From the NCBI GenBank assembly GCA_006386115.1, contig VFIW01000162.1, forward strand, positions 1-64,000: 64,000 bases of DNA. The letters run 5' to 3'. Source of the stretch: Globisporangium splendens (Eukaryota; Oomycota; Peronosporomycetes; Pythiales; Pythiaceae). The notes beneath the pieces are model-generated. The model worked only from the letters and a program-made list of their open reading frames with translations. It was not told the origin of the DNA and did no database searches. This document shows, in pieces, positions 22,801 to 32,639 of this stretch; the stretch's first letter is position 1, and each line of letters opens with the position of its first letter. Made by a program: the position numbers and the translations under genes.

Positions 22801-22972
22801 TCATCGTGCTGAGAGAAGAACTGCTTTGTCCACGAGCTATTGCATCGTCATCCTGGAAGTCGCCATCAACGTTAGAATCGAAAGACAAATCCAACACCAT
22901 CACCACCGTCAAGCGAAAATGCGCAATTGATGGCGACGAAAAGGAGTCGCTCCGAGTACTAGCAGACTGCAT
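19859..22972 (-). CDS. Hypothetical coiled-coil protein, about 1,037 residues
   Basis: A long uninterrupted single-exon frame, not recognised as a named family. The N-terminal third is Ser/Pro-rich and low-complexity, with several basic stretches. The middle (about residues 430-560 and 700-760) is rich in Ala, Glu, Lys and Gln with heptad-like spacing and is probably coiled coil (for example KDAEARKASEERAAKEKEMD). A segment near residues 755-810 (SSWVDEETQLHDNLSQLRPV...) looks like an ordered helical domain. The C-terminus is Arg/Gln/Ser-rich. No transmembrane segment or signal peptide is seen. The overall look suggests a cytoskeletal or scaffold protein, but that is inference from composition. 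Residue 25 (MVLDLSFDSN, start 22900) is an equally plausible or better initiator. Codon composition is that of a host gene. Confidence 0.8.
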   Translation of the reverse strand: MQSASTRSDSFSSPSIAHFRLTVVMVLDLSFDSNVDGDFQDDDAIARGQSSSSLSTMIFNFRASSIKSTAGRHTAELSDTSPMSSPPLSLSIRSAPPPRSSKFKTESASDLTFPNPKSTKEPPLTKNICTPTRYHISDESDADEEVIKPMPKLTQAPKPKPSLLQIPNSRLREISKPLHPIASTACVKYDAHNYRKAQMPRSPSPLKAKLSRALYNPRQVESKSSSSTPASSSLSSPDSSILEDIESPDTLGDDSIDQLIDQGINELNRLISSGRKSMRDKSSTRERSNRSPTAEGMAASLTQSTRFCKGIFDEASPISPYLSPALDKHSSFELQLPKRHQRARDNDPPPPAPPADDDTDDAENSFELELLKLRESVRSQTNAKKTENDKTKDQAAAPELGTKINEKTTANIRDVSNAIDDALLLVLQPFEKRRKEYIKQDEEEAKAEAKDASPELSAELPLATQAIVEQLNLTFGTMTAQRNAELKAGKDAAAEAKAVEEAKTKDAEARKASEERAAKEKEMDILSLIPMRGKLLASSLDIENALLRLEIAETRVNQTVQTITGSNFAAAVTSKAEASLGLQLENELATLRQQTIRRIRNIEQRLQTPQEAQAKIALKYRRINWDPADFVADPNEPSEEKSVVPEDDDVESSETFHEVLQRNIVQNLDLTILKLKHVLHIDAKEAAEAKEVKARGDEENAKKQLEQNQESKRRKKELEDAEAARKQVMGVTSLNQISSWVDEETQLHDNLSQLRPVMEQKMAALDAWTGILQEAVDHSSLPSFFESNRALECFDAIKGAMDQPHSNQTEHRQHLHDMTLDDEYDSSEGSPGRYLTEHAYAPVSRDLDRKPSTESAQDKRYQRFSANQNEVEDQFEFFSKRFHELRPTAGVKKQPHNIHRSSKATRMPAWVDLRGPKPDQTRQKSQKELEVKESSAVSRRQSHDPQPAQNERRQNRPDPRPTYKEQRRSSAAELSSSLSRSRTIKDTHERKLSQARKQTGPPQHEPTTIISRIQQQIEWFQHNRRLKDAWVKQRHPH

Positions 22973-23267
22973 GTTTCAAGAGACACTCGGAAAAAAGTAA
23001 CGGCCCACACCTAAAAGAGTCTATGCGACTGAGTCCAAAACACTAGTTCAGCATTTGACGTTCTCGCCTGGAAAGCAGATGCGAATCATCACGCTGACGT
23101 ATGAATCGCGTCGTTGGTTTGACAGCATGGTGAAGAGTGCCTAACACGAAGTCGCTTCTGATTTTAGTGATTCATATCGAAGGCAACCTCAATGGCTCGG
23201 GGGATTAAGAGACGACGCAACAGTCCTTTGCTCCAACCACACATCAACCTACGCTCTGTTCTCGCAG

Positions 23268-25058
23268 TTAAAATTGGCAGTTGAACCATTTGATTGGCTT
23301 GCGGTCTTTGCCCCACCAGCCATCACCGTGACGGAAGGTCGCGTCCAAGTGGTTAATGCTGGCCTTGTAGAAATTGCCACCGTCCCACGAGGTCGAGTAC
23401 TTGGCTGGGTCCACCGTAGCGTGGCAGCTGCTCCAGTCCACTTGGCCATCGTTCTGAAGCGAAGGGTGTCCAGAGGTCAAGCCAAGAGCAGTCAATGTAG
23501 CCGAATCTTCCGAGAGTAAGCCAACAAAGTTCACGCCACACATGTTCGAGCTCACGTGCTTTCCAAAGACTTCGCCTGACTGGACGTACAAGTCATCGAC
23601 ACCTGCTGGGAGGACCTTCGAGCCCTTGGAAGCGATCGAGCGGAGCGAGATCATCGTCGGGCACAAACCATAGTGGTAGAGAAGCTGGACGATCGAGTCA
23701 TCAAGCGAAGTGTTTGGGTTGTCCGTGCACAACGTCTTTTGCACCGAATCTGGCAAGCTGGAGTACAACGACACCGCAGAAGCCGCAGACGCACTGCCGT
23801 AGATTGGACCCGCCAACGAGATCCACTTCGAGGAGGCTGCAAGCCCACAGGTGTTCTTCATGATCGAGGAAGAAGCGATCATGTTGCCCATCGAGTGCGT
23901 AATCAGCGCCAAGTTCTCAATGTTCTGCTTGTCGGAGCTGTTCGTCAACGTGACCGCAGTGTTACACAGCTTATCGGTGAGCTTGTCGTCGTACCAAGCC
24001 GAGTTCGTCGTGTCCAAGTGGAGGAATTTCACCGACGAGCAGCACTTGGCTTGCTGTTCAATAGTGCCGAAGTAGTCCGGGAACGTGTCGGTCAGCTCTC
24101 CGTCGTTGTAGCCAAGACCATGCACGATCAGGCACGTCTTCATGCCTCCCTTGCAGCTGCAGTCCGAGCTGTCGGCCAAACTGCGCCGAGCAGTACCGGC
24201 CATAACGCTCACAGCGTCCTTGGCACGCTGGATGCTCTTTTCCATGAGTTTGCGAGCAGCTGGGGTCACCGTGCCCGCGGTCGTCGTAGCAGTGGATGTA
24301 ACGGTGGTGTCGACCAAGAGTCCACACTCGTTGATATCTTGCCCTTCTGGACGAGCGAGCGAGTCGAGCGACGGGAATCCTTCCGTGTTCTCTTTGAGGA
24401 TTTCGATCGAGGCTTCCAAGTCTTCACCGTGAATCTTGTCCAGCGAAGCACCAGCCTTGGAGCAAAACACGTATGGCTCATCGGCAAACACAAACTCCAC
24501 GAGCTTTCCATCGGTACACGCAACTTCAAAGCTCGAGACATCGTCAATGACACGTGCGCTCAAGAGCGCATCCGTGAACTGGTCGATTGGCGGAATGTTT
24601 TCGCGCGCCAAGCACTCGTTGCGCGTGATCTTGCCAGTCGCTTCGTCTTCGATCGTCACGTAGCCGCGATTGTCGATCAACGTGAAGTTGAATTGGCTGC
24701 CAAGGTGCAAGTACGAAATGCGTCCGTCGAACGAGAGTGACGTCGCGTTGCTCGATCCGTCCTGGGTCTTTGGAAATAGGTATCCTTCGATGGCGAGACT
24801 GCTTGGCGCGTTGGACGAACCCGTCTTTGGCGTGAACGTGACGTGGATGCCCTTGGCCTGCGCGATCTCCTGCAGGATGCGTTCAGTACCGTTCTGGAAG
24901 TGTTCGCTGTGGGAGCTGTAGAGTCCAATCGCGACACCAGCCGCACAAGCGACACCAAAGCCGACCGTGAGCGCGGTCTTGAGCCATCCGGCCATGCTGC
25001 TGCTGTTCGAGTTGAGCTGCGCTTGCTTGTGCGCGACGGCAGGAAGCACGGACACCAT
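23268..25058 (-). CDS. Membrane-anchored lipase-like alpha/beta hydrolase (paralog D)
   Basis: A 596-residue protein if started at the Met at 25058; the open frame extends 28 codons further, but this start places the hydrophobic segment (about 25-45, ALTVGFGVACAAGVAIGLY) where it lies in the three paralogs. A short N-terminus before a signal-anchor predicts a type II protein with an outward or lumenal catalytic domain. The hydrolase part has an oxyanion-type IVHGLGYNDG motif, a nucleophile elbow THSMGN (paralogs have GHSMGN), a candidate Asp in QNDGQVDW and a candidate His in INHLDATF. The C-terminus IKWFNCQF is shared by all four paralogs. Many Cys residues suggest disulfides. Substrate unknown. 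It is inverted and about 22 kb away from the other three copies. A long antisense open frame (23673-24740) is a composition shadow. Confidence 0.88.
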   Translation of the reverse strand: MVSVLPAVAHKQAQLNSNSSSMAGWLKTALTVGFGVACAAGVAIGLYSSHSEHFQNGTERILQEIAQAKGIHVTFTPKTGSSNAPSSLAIEGYLFPKTQDGSSNATSLSFDGRISYLHLGSQFNFTLIDNRGYVTIEDEATGKITRNECLARENIPPIDQFTDALLSARVIDDVSSFEVACTDGKLVEFVFADEPYVFCSKAGASLDKIHGEDLEASIEILKENTEGFPSLDSLARPEGQDINECGLLVDTTVTSTATTTAGTVTPAARKLMEKSIQRAKDAVSVMAGTARRSLADSSDCSCKGGMKTCLIVHGLGYNDGELTDTFPDYFGTIEQQAKCCSSVKFLHLDTTNSAWYDDKLTDKLCNTAVTLTNSSDKQNIENLALITHSMGNMIASSSIMKNTCGLAASSKWISLAGPIYGSASAASAVSLYSSLPDSVQKTLCTDNPNTSLDDSIVQLLYHYGLCPTMISLRSIASKGSKVLPAGVDDLYVQSGEVFGKHVSSNMCGVNFVGLLSEDSATLTALGLTSGHPSLQNDGQVDWSSCHATVDPAKYSTSWDGGNFYKASINHLDATFRHGDGWWGKDRKPIKWFNCQF

Positions 25059-26933
25059 CTTGGTCTTGCGTGAAGGAAGCGCAAGTTGGAAAATGACGCT
25101 GAGCGTGGACTGAGGAGCTCTGTGTCCTGGTGGGAAGAACAAGGGACGCCATTCGGCTCCCTCTCAGAGAAATGCTCTCCCGTGATGGCCTGATGCCTCG
25201 TCCGCTCCTGCTTGAACCAAAAAAGTGGGACGCATGTGTCTGAGCGGGAACGTTGGTAACTCGCTGTCCAGACTGTGAGCTGCAGTCACTCCCCTCCTCC
25301 GCATTGCGATGAATGACCGCGCAGAGCTCCTCCATTTGTAATCACGGCGCCAAACATATGCCATTGGATCCCAAAGGTGACTGACGCATAGACGAGGAGC
25401 TCCGAGTCTGACCAGAGCCAAAGGATCCTGATTTCTCCACATCATATTGGAGATTGACCTTGTCTGTCGTGGCATAATCCAAAACCAAATTAGAGAGAAC
25501 AACGTAATTATACAGTTTGCACAATTGCAGATGAAGGCGGAGTGATCATTTTGGTATGATCACAGCATTGATATTCACGGGTTTTGAACTCGACCTTGAC
25601 TTGGAGGGATGCGCTGGTGGAGGAGCTTTGCTGAGACCTCCAGCAACGTCCAGATCTTGCTGGCATGCGGTGTGAGATCCACTGTTCAGCATGGTAGCTG
25701 ACGTGGGTGTGAGCTTTACTGTTAGAGATGGAAAGCCACATTAGATCCCATGCATTGTTCGTGTGATGGCGTGCATTGCATTCGACCACATGCTGCCCAA
25801 ATCAGTCGGTATAGTGGAGAGCGGTTAGGCCGTCAACGAGTGACCTGACACATGGCAATGCCTCCCAGCAAAGAGACTGCCACATCATCTCTATTGGTTC
25901 TCAGACAATACATACAGGAGCTTGGGCAAACGCTGCCACGAAGTCGTACACCTGCTTCGTTTTATGAAGAGGAAGGCTTGCAGTTCGGTGGGTAGGCGCA
26001 GCGTGACCCAGAATTGGACGTACAGCATGCACAGATGTTGACATTCAACTGTGGATCTTTGACAGAAAGACCTTCAACATCCCCGAAGAGTGAGTCACGC
26101 TGCAGTCAACGTAACAGTACTGTACGAGGACAGAGGTAGCTGCTTAAGACCATCGACTGCTGCCTTTCTCCAGCGCATTTTTGTGTTGTATGTAAGCGTG
26201 CTCTGTGTGCACAAACTGTAAAGGCGTTGGCATCAGTGGATCTCCCTTTTGACACGACAGAACTTTGTCAATGGGAATTTGTAGAACCGAGAGTGGAGTG
26301 GAAGCATTTGCAATTACGGATGCCGTACAGTCCCACCAACAGTCTAGCAAATCGAGCCCTTACAGCAGACAACACAAGCATGTGCAGGGTGAATGCCCTT
26401 GATCACATGTCATTGGGTTTTATTCCTTTATGTGGCTATTCGCCACAGAACGCGGTTTCTGCTGACGCAGATGCAGTTATTCACGAAAAGATGCGTTGTT
26501 TGAGATAATCCTATGGCAGCACTTCCGCTGCACCTGATCCCAGGCACCGAATGCTGAGCCATCACAAGCCCTTCATACACATGTCTTGTATAACATATGC
26601 ACATCACTTGAGCGAAAACCTTGTTGTAGAGCACCTGCAATATCATACACTACATGATTAACCACAGCAATCAGCAGGATGCAATGTGGCTCCCCATTTC
26701 ATGGGTTCTTGGGTCCAAAGAGTGCGGGTCTTACCCACACGGGTTTTGCCACTCTCTCTCCAAACACACCCGTTAACCCATCAACACTGTATGTAGCCAG
26801 TTGCATTTTTAGCCAATAAGAACATTCCATTAAAGTTTAATCTCATTGGATGATAGTCGGATTGGACACCCGACTATCTACCAATCGAAGACGCCGTAGG
26901 AACAACCCATCCTATTTGCATTTCAAATCTTGA
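25059..26933. other. No gene recognised; intergenic
   Basis: Includes the promoter side of paralog D. No protein-like frame could be supported. A short inverted repeat, GATAGTCGG with CCGACTATC, lies at about 26852-26878, just left of the retrotransposon stack. Confidence 0.45.
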
Positions 26934-27435
26934 TGTAAGAGGGCGCTGTTCACAACAGTCCCTCAAACACAGCACACACGCTTGTGCCAGAGGAAGCGAT
27001 CTCCCTCTTCTACGCCCCTCTGCCTCCTTCTGCAGGAACCCAATCGCCGTGAGGCGATGCTGCTCCGGTGGAGAGGTGGCGAGGATGGCGGAGATTGCCT
27101 TTTCGCCAACGACCTTCCCCAGTCGTTGCAGGGCACTCCACTCGAGATCACTCAAGTGGAGACAATCATCCCGCGTGATTGTCGGACTCGCGGTTGACGC
27201 GGGATCGACCCCCAACATGGTTTCTTCGTCAGCAATGAATGCTGACGGCTCTCGCTCTGTGGTTGGATGGACCACAAAGTGCTGCCAGGTGTAATGGGAA
27301 TCCCCGTTGCACGGCGTACATGTGCGTTGAGGAAGCGCAGGTGAGAGGAAGGGCACAGCGTTACCGCTGTGTCCAAGAGAAGGAAGGGAGCTTTGCGCGA
27401 TACCGTACAAAAAGAGAAGTGAATTGAAATCTTAA
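26934..27435 (-). mobile_element. Gypsy element A2: LTR end, PBS, gag remnant and 3' LTR stub
   Basis: Read on the minus strand, 27435-27290 is the last 146 bp of an LTR (its end TTACA followed by CC). Next comes a primer-binding-like TGGCAGCACTTTG, as after the LTR at 60496-61146. A gag N-terminal remnant follows (27240-27010), with LHLSDLEWSALQRLGKVVGE resembling FPHLSSHEWMALERMRDVIG of the right-hand element. The gag is then fused by deletion to an LTR tail (about 27008-26934) ending GCGCCCTCTTACA. The upstream part of the 5' LTR is at 31721-32237 because element B is inserted in it; the two parts sum to 663 bp, close to the 651 bp LTR on the right. Confidence 0.75.
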
Positions 27436-27775
27436 TGTAAGGGTCGACGGTACCATGATGGTACAATGTACCAATATTTCGGTATATCGGAATGTTGGTA
27501 GATGATTACGACACCTTTAGGAATGATTGTATGTTTATGCATAGGTAAAGATATGACGAGAACCCATCTGTTATCTCAAAAGCGATCCTGTCCACAAAAA
27601 AGGAAGAAAAATCAGATATAAGAAAATCCAGTAAAAAATCAAGTGACACGCAAGAGAAAGAGAGTAGGAAGAGCCCAAGGGGGCCAAGGACTAGCAACGA
27701 AGCAGTTGAATTTTCTTAAACAGTTTTCTCAATCTCACTTCTCAATTTGCCATCAACTACACAAGCCTCCTTACA
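27436..27775 (+). repeat. 5' LTR of Gypsy element B
   Basis: A 340 bp LTR starting TGTAAGG and ending CCTTACA, nearly identical to 31376-31720. Just downstream, TGGTCGCACTTG at about 27778 occupies the primer-binding position and resembles TGGTAGCACTTC at the equivalent place of the right-hand element. The few differences between the two LTRs suggest a fairly young insertion. The expected short target-site duplication is not evident (CTTAA on the left, GTTAT on the right). Confidence 0.9.
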
Positions 27776-28042
27776 AGTGGTCGCACTTGTTGGTCAAGTC
27801 AAGACTCGCCTCGCTTCACTCCAACTCGGTGTTATCCTTTCCGTCTCGGTGACTGCCTGTTCCGGCCGACGCTCGCCAATAACCACTGTCTGCTGACATC
27901 ACAAGGGACACTCGCTCGAAAGGTTAGCTTTAATGCCATTGTGCTTGCGCTGCCCTAGAGATTAGCGAGAATCACTGTTCCTTAGTCAAGCTTATTGTGT
28001 GGTTTGTGTGCTTGCTGGTGTTGGACGTGTGCGTCCGAGTAG

Positions 28043-28363
28043 ATGGGAAAGCGAAAGACTCGAGAATCGGAACTCGTCGGATCCTCTTTTGCGCCGCTCT
28101 CCAACAACGCGGAAAACCTTGATCGTCTGCGCACTAAGTTCTCCCAAGCATTGGAGCGTCAATTCAGTCTCATCAAGTATATGCACAACGAGATCCCCAA
28201 CTGTCACAGCCACGTCGAAAGAAACGCGCTTCAAGAACTCACAGATCGTCTGCTCAGTCGTCTCAATCAAGTCGAAACTCTAGTTACGACATTCGCGGAC
28301 CGCAAAATCAAAGTCAAGAGCGATCAAGAGGAGCGTAATACCAAGAAGAGCCGAACCGAATAG
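28043..28363 (+). CDS. Extra small ORF upstream of gag in element B
   Basis: This 106-residue charged protein lies between the 5' LTR and gag of element B. It starts KRKTRESELVGSSFAPL, has a helical middle rich in Leu, Arg and Glu (about 30-80, possibly coiled coil), and ends in a Lys/Arg-rich, nuclear-localisation-like tail. It is not a known gag, protease or pol domain and I do not recognise it. It is intact while the neighbouring gag is broken. It may be an accessory element protein or a chance frame. Confidence 0.45.
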   Translation: MGKRKTRESELVGSSFAPLSNNAENLDRLRTKFSQALERQFSLIKYMHNEIPNCHSHVERNALQELTDRLLSRLNQVETLVTTFADRKIKVKSDQEERNTKKSRTE

Positions 28364-28590
28364 AAGCGATCTCTCCATTTCAAGTTGCATCAACAGAGGC
28401 CATCAAAGTGCGAGTGACCAATAGTAACTCACGATTCAAGCATTAAATTCAAGTCCACGGCAGAAAAATTTAAATCAAAGTAGTGTGAATAATTGAAAAT
28501 ATTGCAAAAAAACTGATCAATACGTAAGAAAAGAAAAGAATAGGAAAGAAACACAACCAGAAATCAATATCGACAAATAAGTATATCATC

Positions 28591-29927
28591 ATGACGTCCC
28601 GAGAGCTGCTCAAACAATTTGCAGATATCTCCGAGAGGCAGCAGCACCTAATGGAAGTATTGGCCCACAAGGAAACAAGAGTGGAAGGCATCTCCTTGCC
28701 TCACTTTTCAGGAGCAATTGGCGAATCTGTCGACCTCTACTTCGACCATGTGATGCGATCCCTTGCAGCCAAAAACATCAACTGGGAAGATGAATCGAAT
28801 GGACCGCCAACTTTCGTGGGAATGTTGCAGCATGGTACATGCTGAACCGCGACAAGGTCAGCGACGTTCAAGGACTCATGCATCATCTCACGAAGGAGCT
28901 TGTGCCGCGGGACAATCAGCGCCGGTTGCGAGACAAGTTGTGCAATCTACGCCAAAGTCGCTGTCATTCCCTAGAAGACTACATCGGCAAGTATCGTATG
29001 CTGCTGATGCAGATCCGCGAGATCCGCGAACTGGATAAAACCACGTACTTCACGCGTGGTCTTCTGCCGCAGCTGGGTCGGGAAGCGGAGCACCGCCACT
29101 GCGATGATATTTCCGAGTGCTTTTTCGTTGCTTTGAAGTACGATCGTACCTATTTTGGTGGATCGTTCCGGCAGCAAAGCGACAATCGACAGCGCTTCAG
29201 TCCAAGACCATCACCGCCACCAAGATTCCGTCCACACTCTCAGCCATTTCCAAGTCATGATCGTCCAACCCGACCGTTCCCACGCCACGATGGACCCGAA
29301 CCAATGGAGATCGACACTGCTCAAATTCGCCGAAGTCATCAAGCGCCAAATCGTCCACATAAACGTTGTTCCTACTGCAAGAAACCCGGCCACTTAATCC
29401 ATGAACGCTTCAAGAAACAGAACAACGACGCTCGCCGAGAAAATCAACAACGTCCAAACCATCGACCGCCGAGAAGAACCAATGTGAACTACTTCGAATA
29501 CGACGAGAACAAAGAGGAGCATGCCTATGAAGCCAACAATTTCTATGTTCAACCGAGAAGTCAAGAAGATCCAACGCCAGAAACAAGTGAAGTAGAAGTC
29601 ATTGAACAAGTAGTAAAGGAGCATGGAGAAAACGAATTGGTTCGAATGCCAGCGAAATGTAACGGCAAAGATATCGTAGTGATGTTTGACAGCGGTGCCA
29701 CCGACAACACCATCAAGCCAGGGACAATAAATACGCTCACCGAGGAAATGCGAATCAAGGTCAACAGATTTGATGGAACCAGCACGACTACTCAAACTAC
29801 ACGAAAGGGAGAAGTTGTTGTTGAAATTTGTGGTCGCAAGTTCAAAATCCCAGTGATGGAATGGAAAATGGGAGATGCTCAGGACCTTGTCCTAGGCAAG
29901 CCATTCTACCATTGGTATGATCCATAA
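28591..29927 (+). pseudogene. gag-protease of Ty3/Gypsy element B (frameshifted)
   Basis: The N-terminal gag part (28591-28845) and the continuation (open from before 28839) are in different frames, with a 1-nt shift near 28815-28830. Gag-like sequence (LVPRDNQRRLRDKLCNLRQ) is followed by a degenerate zinc knuckle: CSYCKKPGHLIHER has Arg where the last Cys of CCHC belongs. A retropepsin-like active site VVMFDSGATDNT follows at about 29680. A TAA at 29925-29927 stops the frame, which then continues in phase for about 60 residues and ends abruptly at 30118, where LTR-like sequence begins. RT, RNase H and most of integrase are missing. Element B is not autonomous. Confidence 0.8.
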
Positions 29928-30118
29928 ATCAACTATCGCACGCATGAAGTATTTTTCAAACCAGAAGAAGACACCATTCCGGCTATCCAAGTATCAAGCG
30001 CCGAGTTCAAGCAAAAGCTCAGGAAACAAGACTACGAAGAAGTGTATCGCGTCAAGATATGTCACGTTGCAGCAGAGATTACCAAGACCTCACCAGATGT
30101 GCAGAAACTGATCAAGAA

Positions 30119-30486
30119 GTGTAACAGGGTCACACGCTAAGTTGCACCACAGCAACTTAGCCCAATCTGTTGACATTGGACTAAGTCCGCATGCAACAAA
30201 GTTTCCGTACTTAGTTACGAGAAACACCAAAGCAGCCGATCCATTAGGTTCGCCGCACTTACTCGAACCACAAAGGTAGCCAAGCTTCTCTGATTAGAGG
30301 TCGGCCACAGACACGACTCTCATAGGCTAAAACTATATGCTTTTAGACCAATTGAATAACACGGCAATTCAGAGCCATTCACTTATGTTCACATTGAAAT
30401 GAGCGGAAGTTCACTATGCTAGATAGTGAACTAAAGATAACTCAGGGTGTCCTGCAGAGGGCAACCCCCAACAAATAAACAGTTCC
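30119..30486 (+). repeat. LTR-like segment (possible third LTR family)
   Basis: Coding similarity of element B stops exactly where TGTAACAGGGTCACACGC begins, which looks like an LTR start. The segment holds inverted stretches (CTAAGTTGC with GCAACTTAG at about 30138-30162) and ends where LTR A1 begins. A matching LTR end was not identified. Confidence 0.4.
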
Positions 30487-31212
30487 TGTAATGGGCTATG
30501 CCTAGCCATTACATGAAGGTGGATCTGTTCTCAGATCTAGTGTGCCACACACCACCTTCAGTGTGCATTGTGGAGAGACAAACAACAAAGGGATTACGGT
30601 ACGTGTAATGGGCTAAGGCTGCCATTACATGCAAGGTGGCTCTTTGTGTGTGTCACACACCACCTTGTGGAAGTGCTTTGTGGGTGCGAAGATATTGGGT
30701 GAAACACATAAAAGTGATCCCCACATGCACAGGTGACGTCATCGTCTGACGTCAGAGCAATCCGTGTCTGAGTTGAGTGTTGGTCGCTCGCAATCATTGA
30801 GATTCGGCGTGATTACGCACAACAGTACTCTAGACATGTGAATGATGGTTCCTACTTGGGGAAACAACACTGGTGATGAGACCGACGTGTCTCTGCCGCC
30901 TGAAGTGAGTGGCGCGAGCCAATCACTTTGCAGGGATTTTATACAAGACTTGAAGTTCAAGCTTCTCGAAGATCCCGTAGGTTCAACCTCAGTGTACCCA
31001 AGGTTTTATATACCAGATTCATAGGTTTTATTTATGCATGTTTAGGTTTTATGCATAAAACCTCTAGGAGTCCTAGTGGTGTTTTATATGTAGTGTCAGG
31101 AACCATAAGCTCATTTCAATTCAGTTGCATTTTCGCCAAGTTCCTCTCAAGTCTTCCTCTCAAACGCAAGCGTGCGTGCTGTGTTTGAGGCTGTCTCGGA
31201 TAGCCTCTTACA
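30487..31212 (+). repeat. A-type LTR (A1) with internally duplicated 5' segment
   Basis: A 726 bp LTR-like repeat from TGTAATGGGC to CCTCTTACA, clearly related to the LTR at 60496-61146 and to A2. Its start segment (TGTAATGGGCT...CCATTACATG...ACACACCACCTT) occurs twice, at 30487 and again at about 30602, which explains its extra length. It carries two perfect TGACGTCA motifs at 30734-30741 and 30747-30754. There is no target-site duplication at its edges, so it may have arrived by recombination rather than simple insertion. Confidence 0.75.
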
Positions 31213-31218
31213 CAACGC

Positions 31219-31380
31219 CGAGTAAACCGCAAGACGCAATGGTTGGTAAAGTGGCACGGCTTTCCTGAGCACGAAGCGACATGGGAAAATGAAGACAATG
31301 TCAAAAGCGTCTCCCATTGGAATGTTCTCGTCGGAGAATATCAACAGCTCCAACGAGAAGTCAATCGCGGGAGGATGTAA
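31219..31380 (+). pseudogene. Chromodomain remnant of element B pol C-terminus
   Basis: A 53-residue reading segment contains KTQWLVKWHGFPEHEATWE, the core of a chromodomain as found at the end of chromovirus-type Gypsy integrases. It reads directly into the 3' LTR, and its TAA stop is formed by the TGTAAG start of that LTR. This identifies element B as a chromodomain-bearing Ty3/Gypsy relative. The rest of pol has been lost and replaced by LTR A1 sequence. Confidence 0.8.
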
Positions 31381-31720
31381 GGGTCGACGGTACCATGGTG
31401 GTACAATGTACCAATATTTCGGTATATCGGAATGTTGGTAGATGATTACGACACCTTTAGGAATGATTGTATGTTTATGCATAGGTAAAGATATGACGAG
31501 AAACCCATCTGTTATCTCAGAAGCGATCCTGTCCACAAAAAAGGAAGAAAAATCAGATATGAGAAAATCCAGTAAAAAAATCAAGTAGCACGCAAGAGAA
31601 AGAAAGAGAGTAGGAAGAGCCCAAGGGGCCAAGGACTAGCAACGAAGTAGTTGAGTTTTTCTTAAACAGTTTTCTCAATCTCACTTCTCAATTTGCATCA
31701 ACTACACAAGCCTCCTTACA
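31376..31720 (+). repeat. 3' LTR of Gypsy element B
   Basis: 345 bp, TGTAAGG to CCTTACA, nearly identical to the 5' LTR at 27436-27775. A short purine run (GGGAGGA) precedes it in the polypurine-tract position. Confidence 0.9.
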
Positions 31721-32237
31721 GTTATGGTTCCTGTCGCTACTTACTAATGAACCCCAAGGGATCCTACACGTCTTATAACTAAAACCTAAACATACACAAT
31801 AAAACCTATGAATCTGATATATAAAACCTTGGGTACACTGAAGTTGAACCTAGGGAATCTTCTAGAAGCTTGAACTTCAAGTCTTGTATAAAATCCCTGC
31901 AAAGTGATTGGCTCGCGCCACTCACTTCAGGCGGCAGAGACACGTCGGTCTCGTCGCCAGTGCAGTTTCCCAAGCAGGAACCATCACTCAGTACTTGATT
32001 AGTACATGGATGTCATTGCTCAGTACTGATTAGTACATGAGAACAATATTCTGCACTGATCAGCACAGAGAACACTCGTGGCGTCATCGAATGACGTCAC
32101 ACGTGCATGTGGGGACTGTATTACCGTAATCCCTTTTGTTATTTGTGTCTCCACAATGCACGCTGAAGGTGGTGTGTGACACACCAGATCTGGGAACAGA
32201 TCCACCTTCATGTAATGGCTGGTTATAACCCATTACA
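31721..32237 (-). repeat. 5' part of LTR A2 (split by element B)
   Basis: On the minus strand this starts TGTAATGGGTTATAACCAGC at 32237 and runs to GGAACCATAAC at 31721, where it is cut by the end of element B. The continuation (ATTTCAATTCAC...) is on the far side of element B at 27435. It matches the LTR at 60496-61146, including a TGACGTCA at 32092-32099 and repeated GTACTGATTAGTAC-type palindromes at about 31990-32070. Confidence 0.82.
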
Positions 32238-32639
32238 TCCCATTGTAACGTCATCTCAGAACCCACCTCACTGTTCTGCCCTCACCTTCATGTGATGGTT
32301 GGGTTTGGCCCATTACACTGGTTGAATGCGCAATTTCAGCGGTTGGTTTCAAATACGCTACCACAGCCGGATACAATCGCAATGACGCCACATGCGTCTG
32401 TTCACTGTGTGGGGCACCACGTGCAGCCCAATAAATGCACTCAGCAATCTTGGGGCCACTAAAATGCTGTCCGGTTCTGTGTGAAAACCGGACAAACTGT
32501 ACAAAAGCTCAAGTTTTGAAAATTTACTGTAAATATTGTTACCATATCATATTGCACTGGTCTCGTCGGTTTTCAATAACAAATTGTTATAGTGGAAAAA
32601 TACAGTATCTTTTGTATCTAAATAATTGTTTCTGGACTG
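32238..32639. other. LTR-like debris, no gene
   Basis: A further LTR-start-like piece on the minus strand (TGTAATGGGC, about 32270-32318) lies next to A2. The remainder is AT-rich and shows no coding. Confidence 0.45.

Noticed and set aside
30734..30754. CRISPR-like or satellite array
   Set aside because: The short palindromes are transcription-factor-type sites in an LTR; no regular repeat-spacer array exists anywhere in the window, and the genome is eukaryotic.
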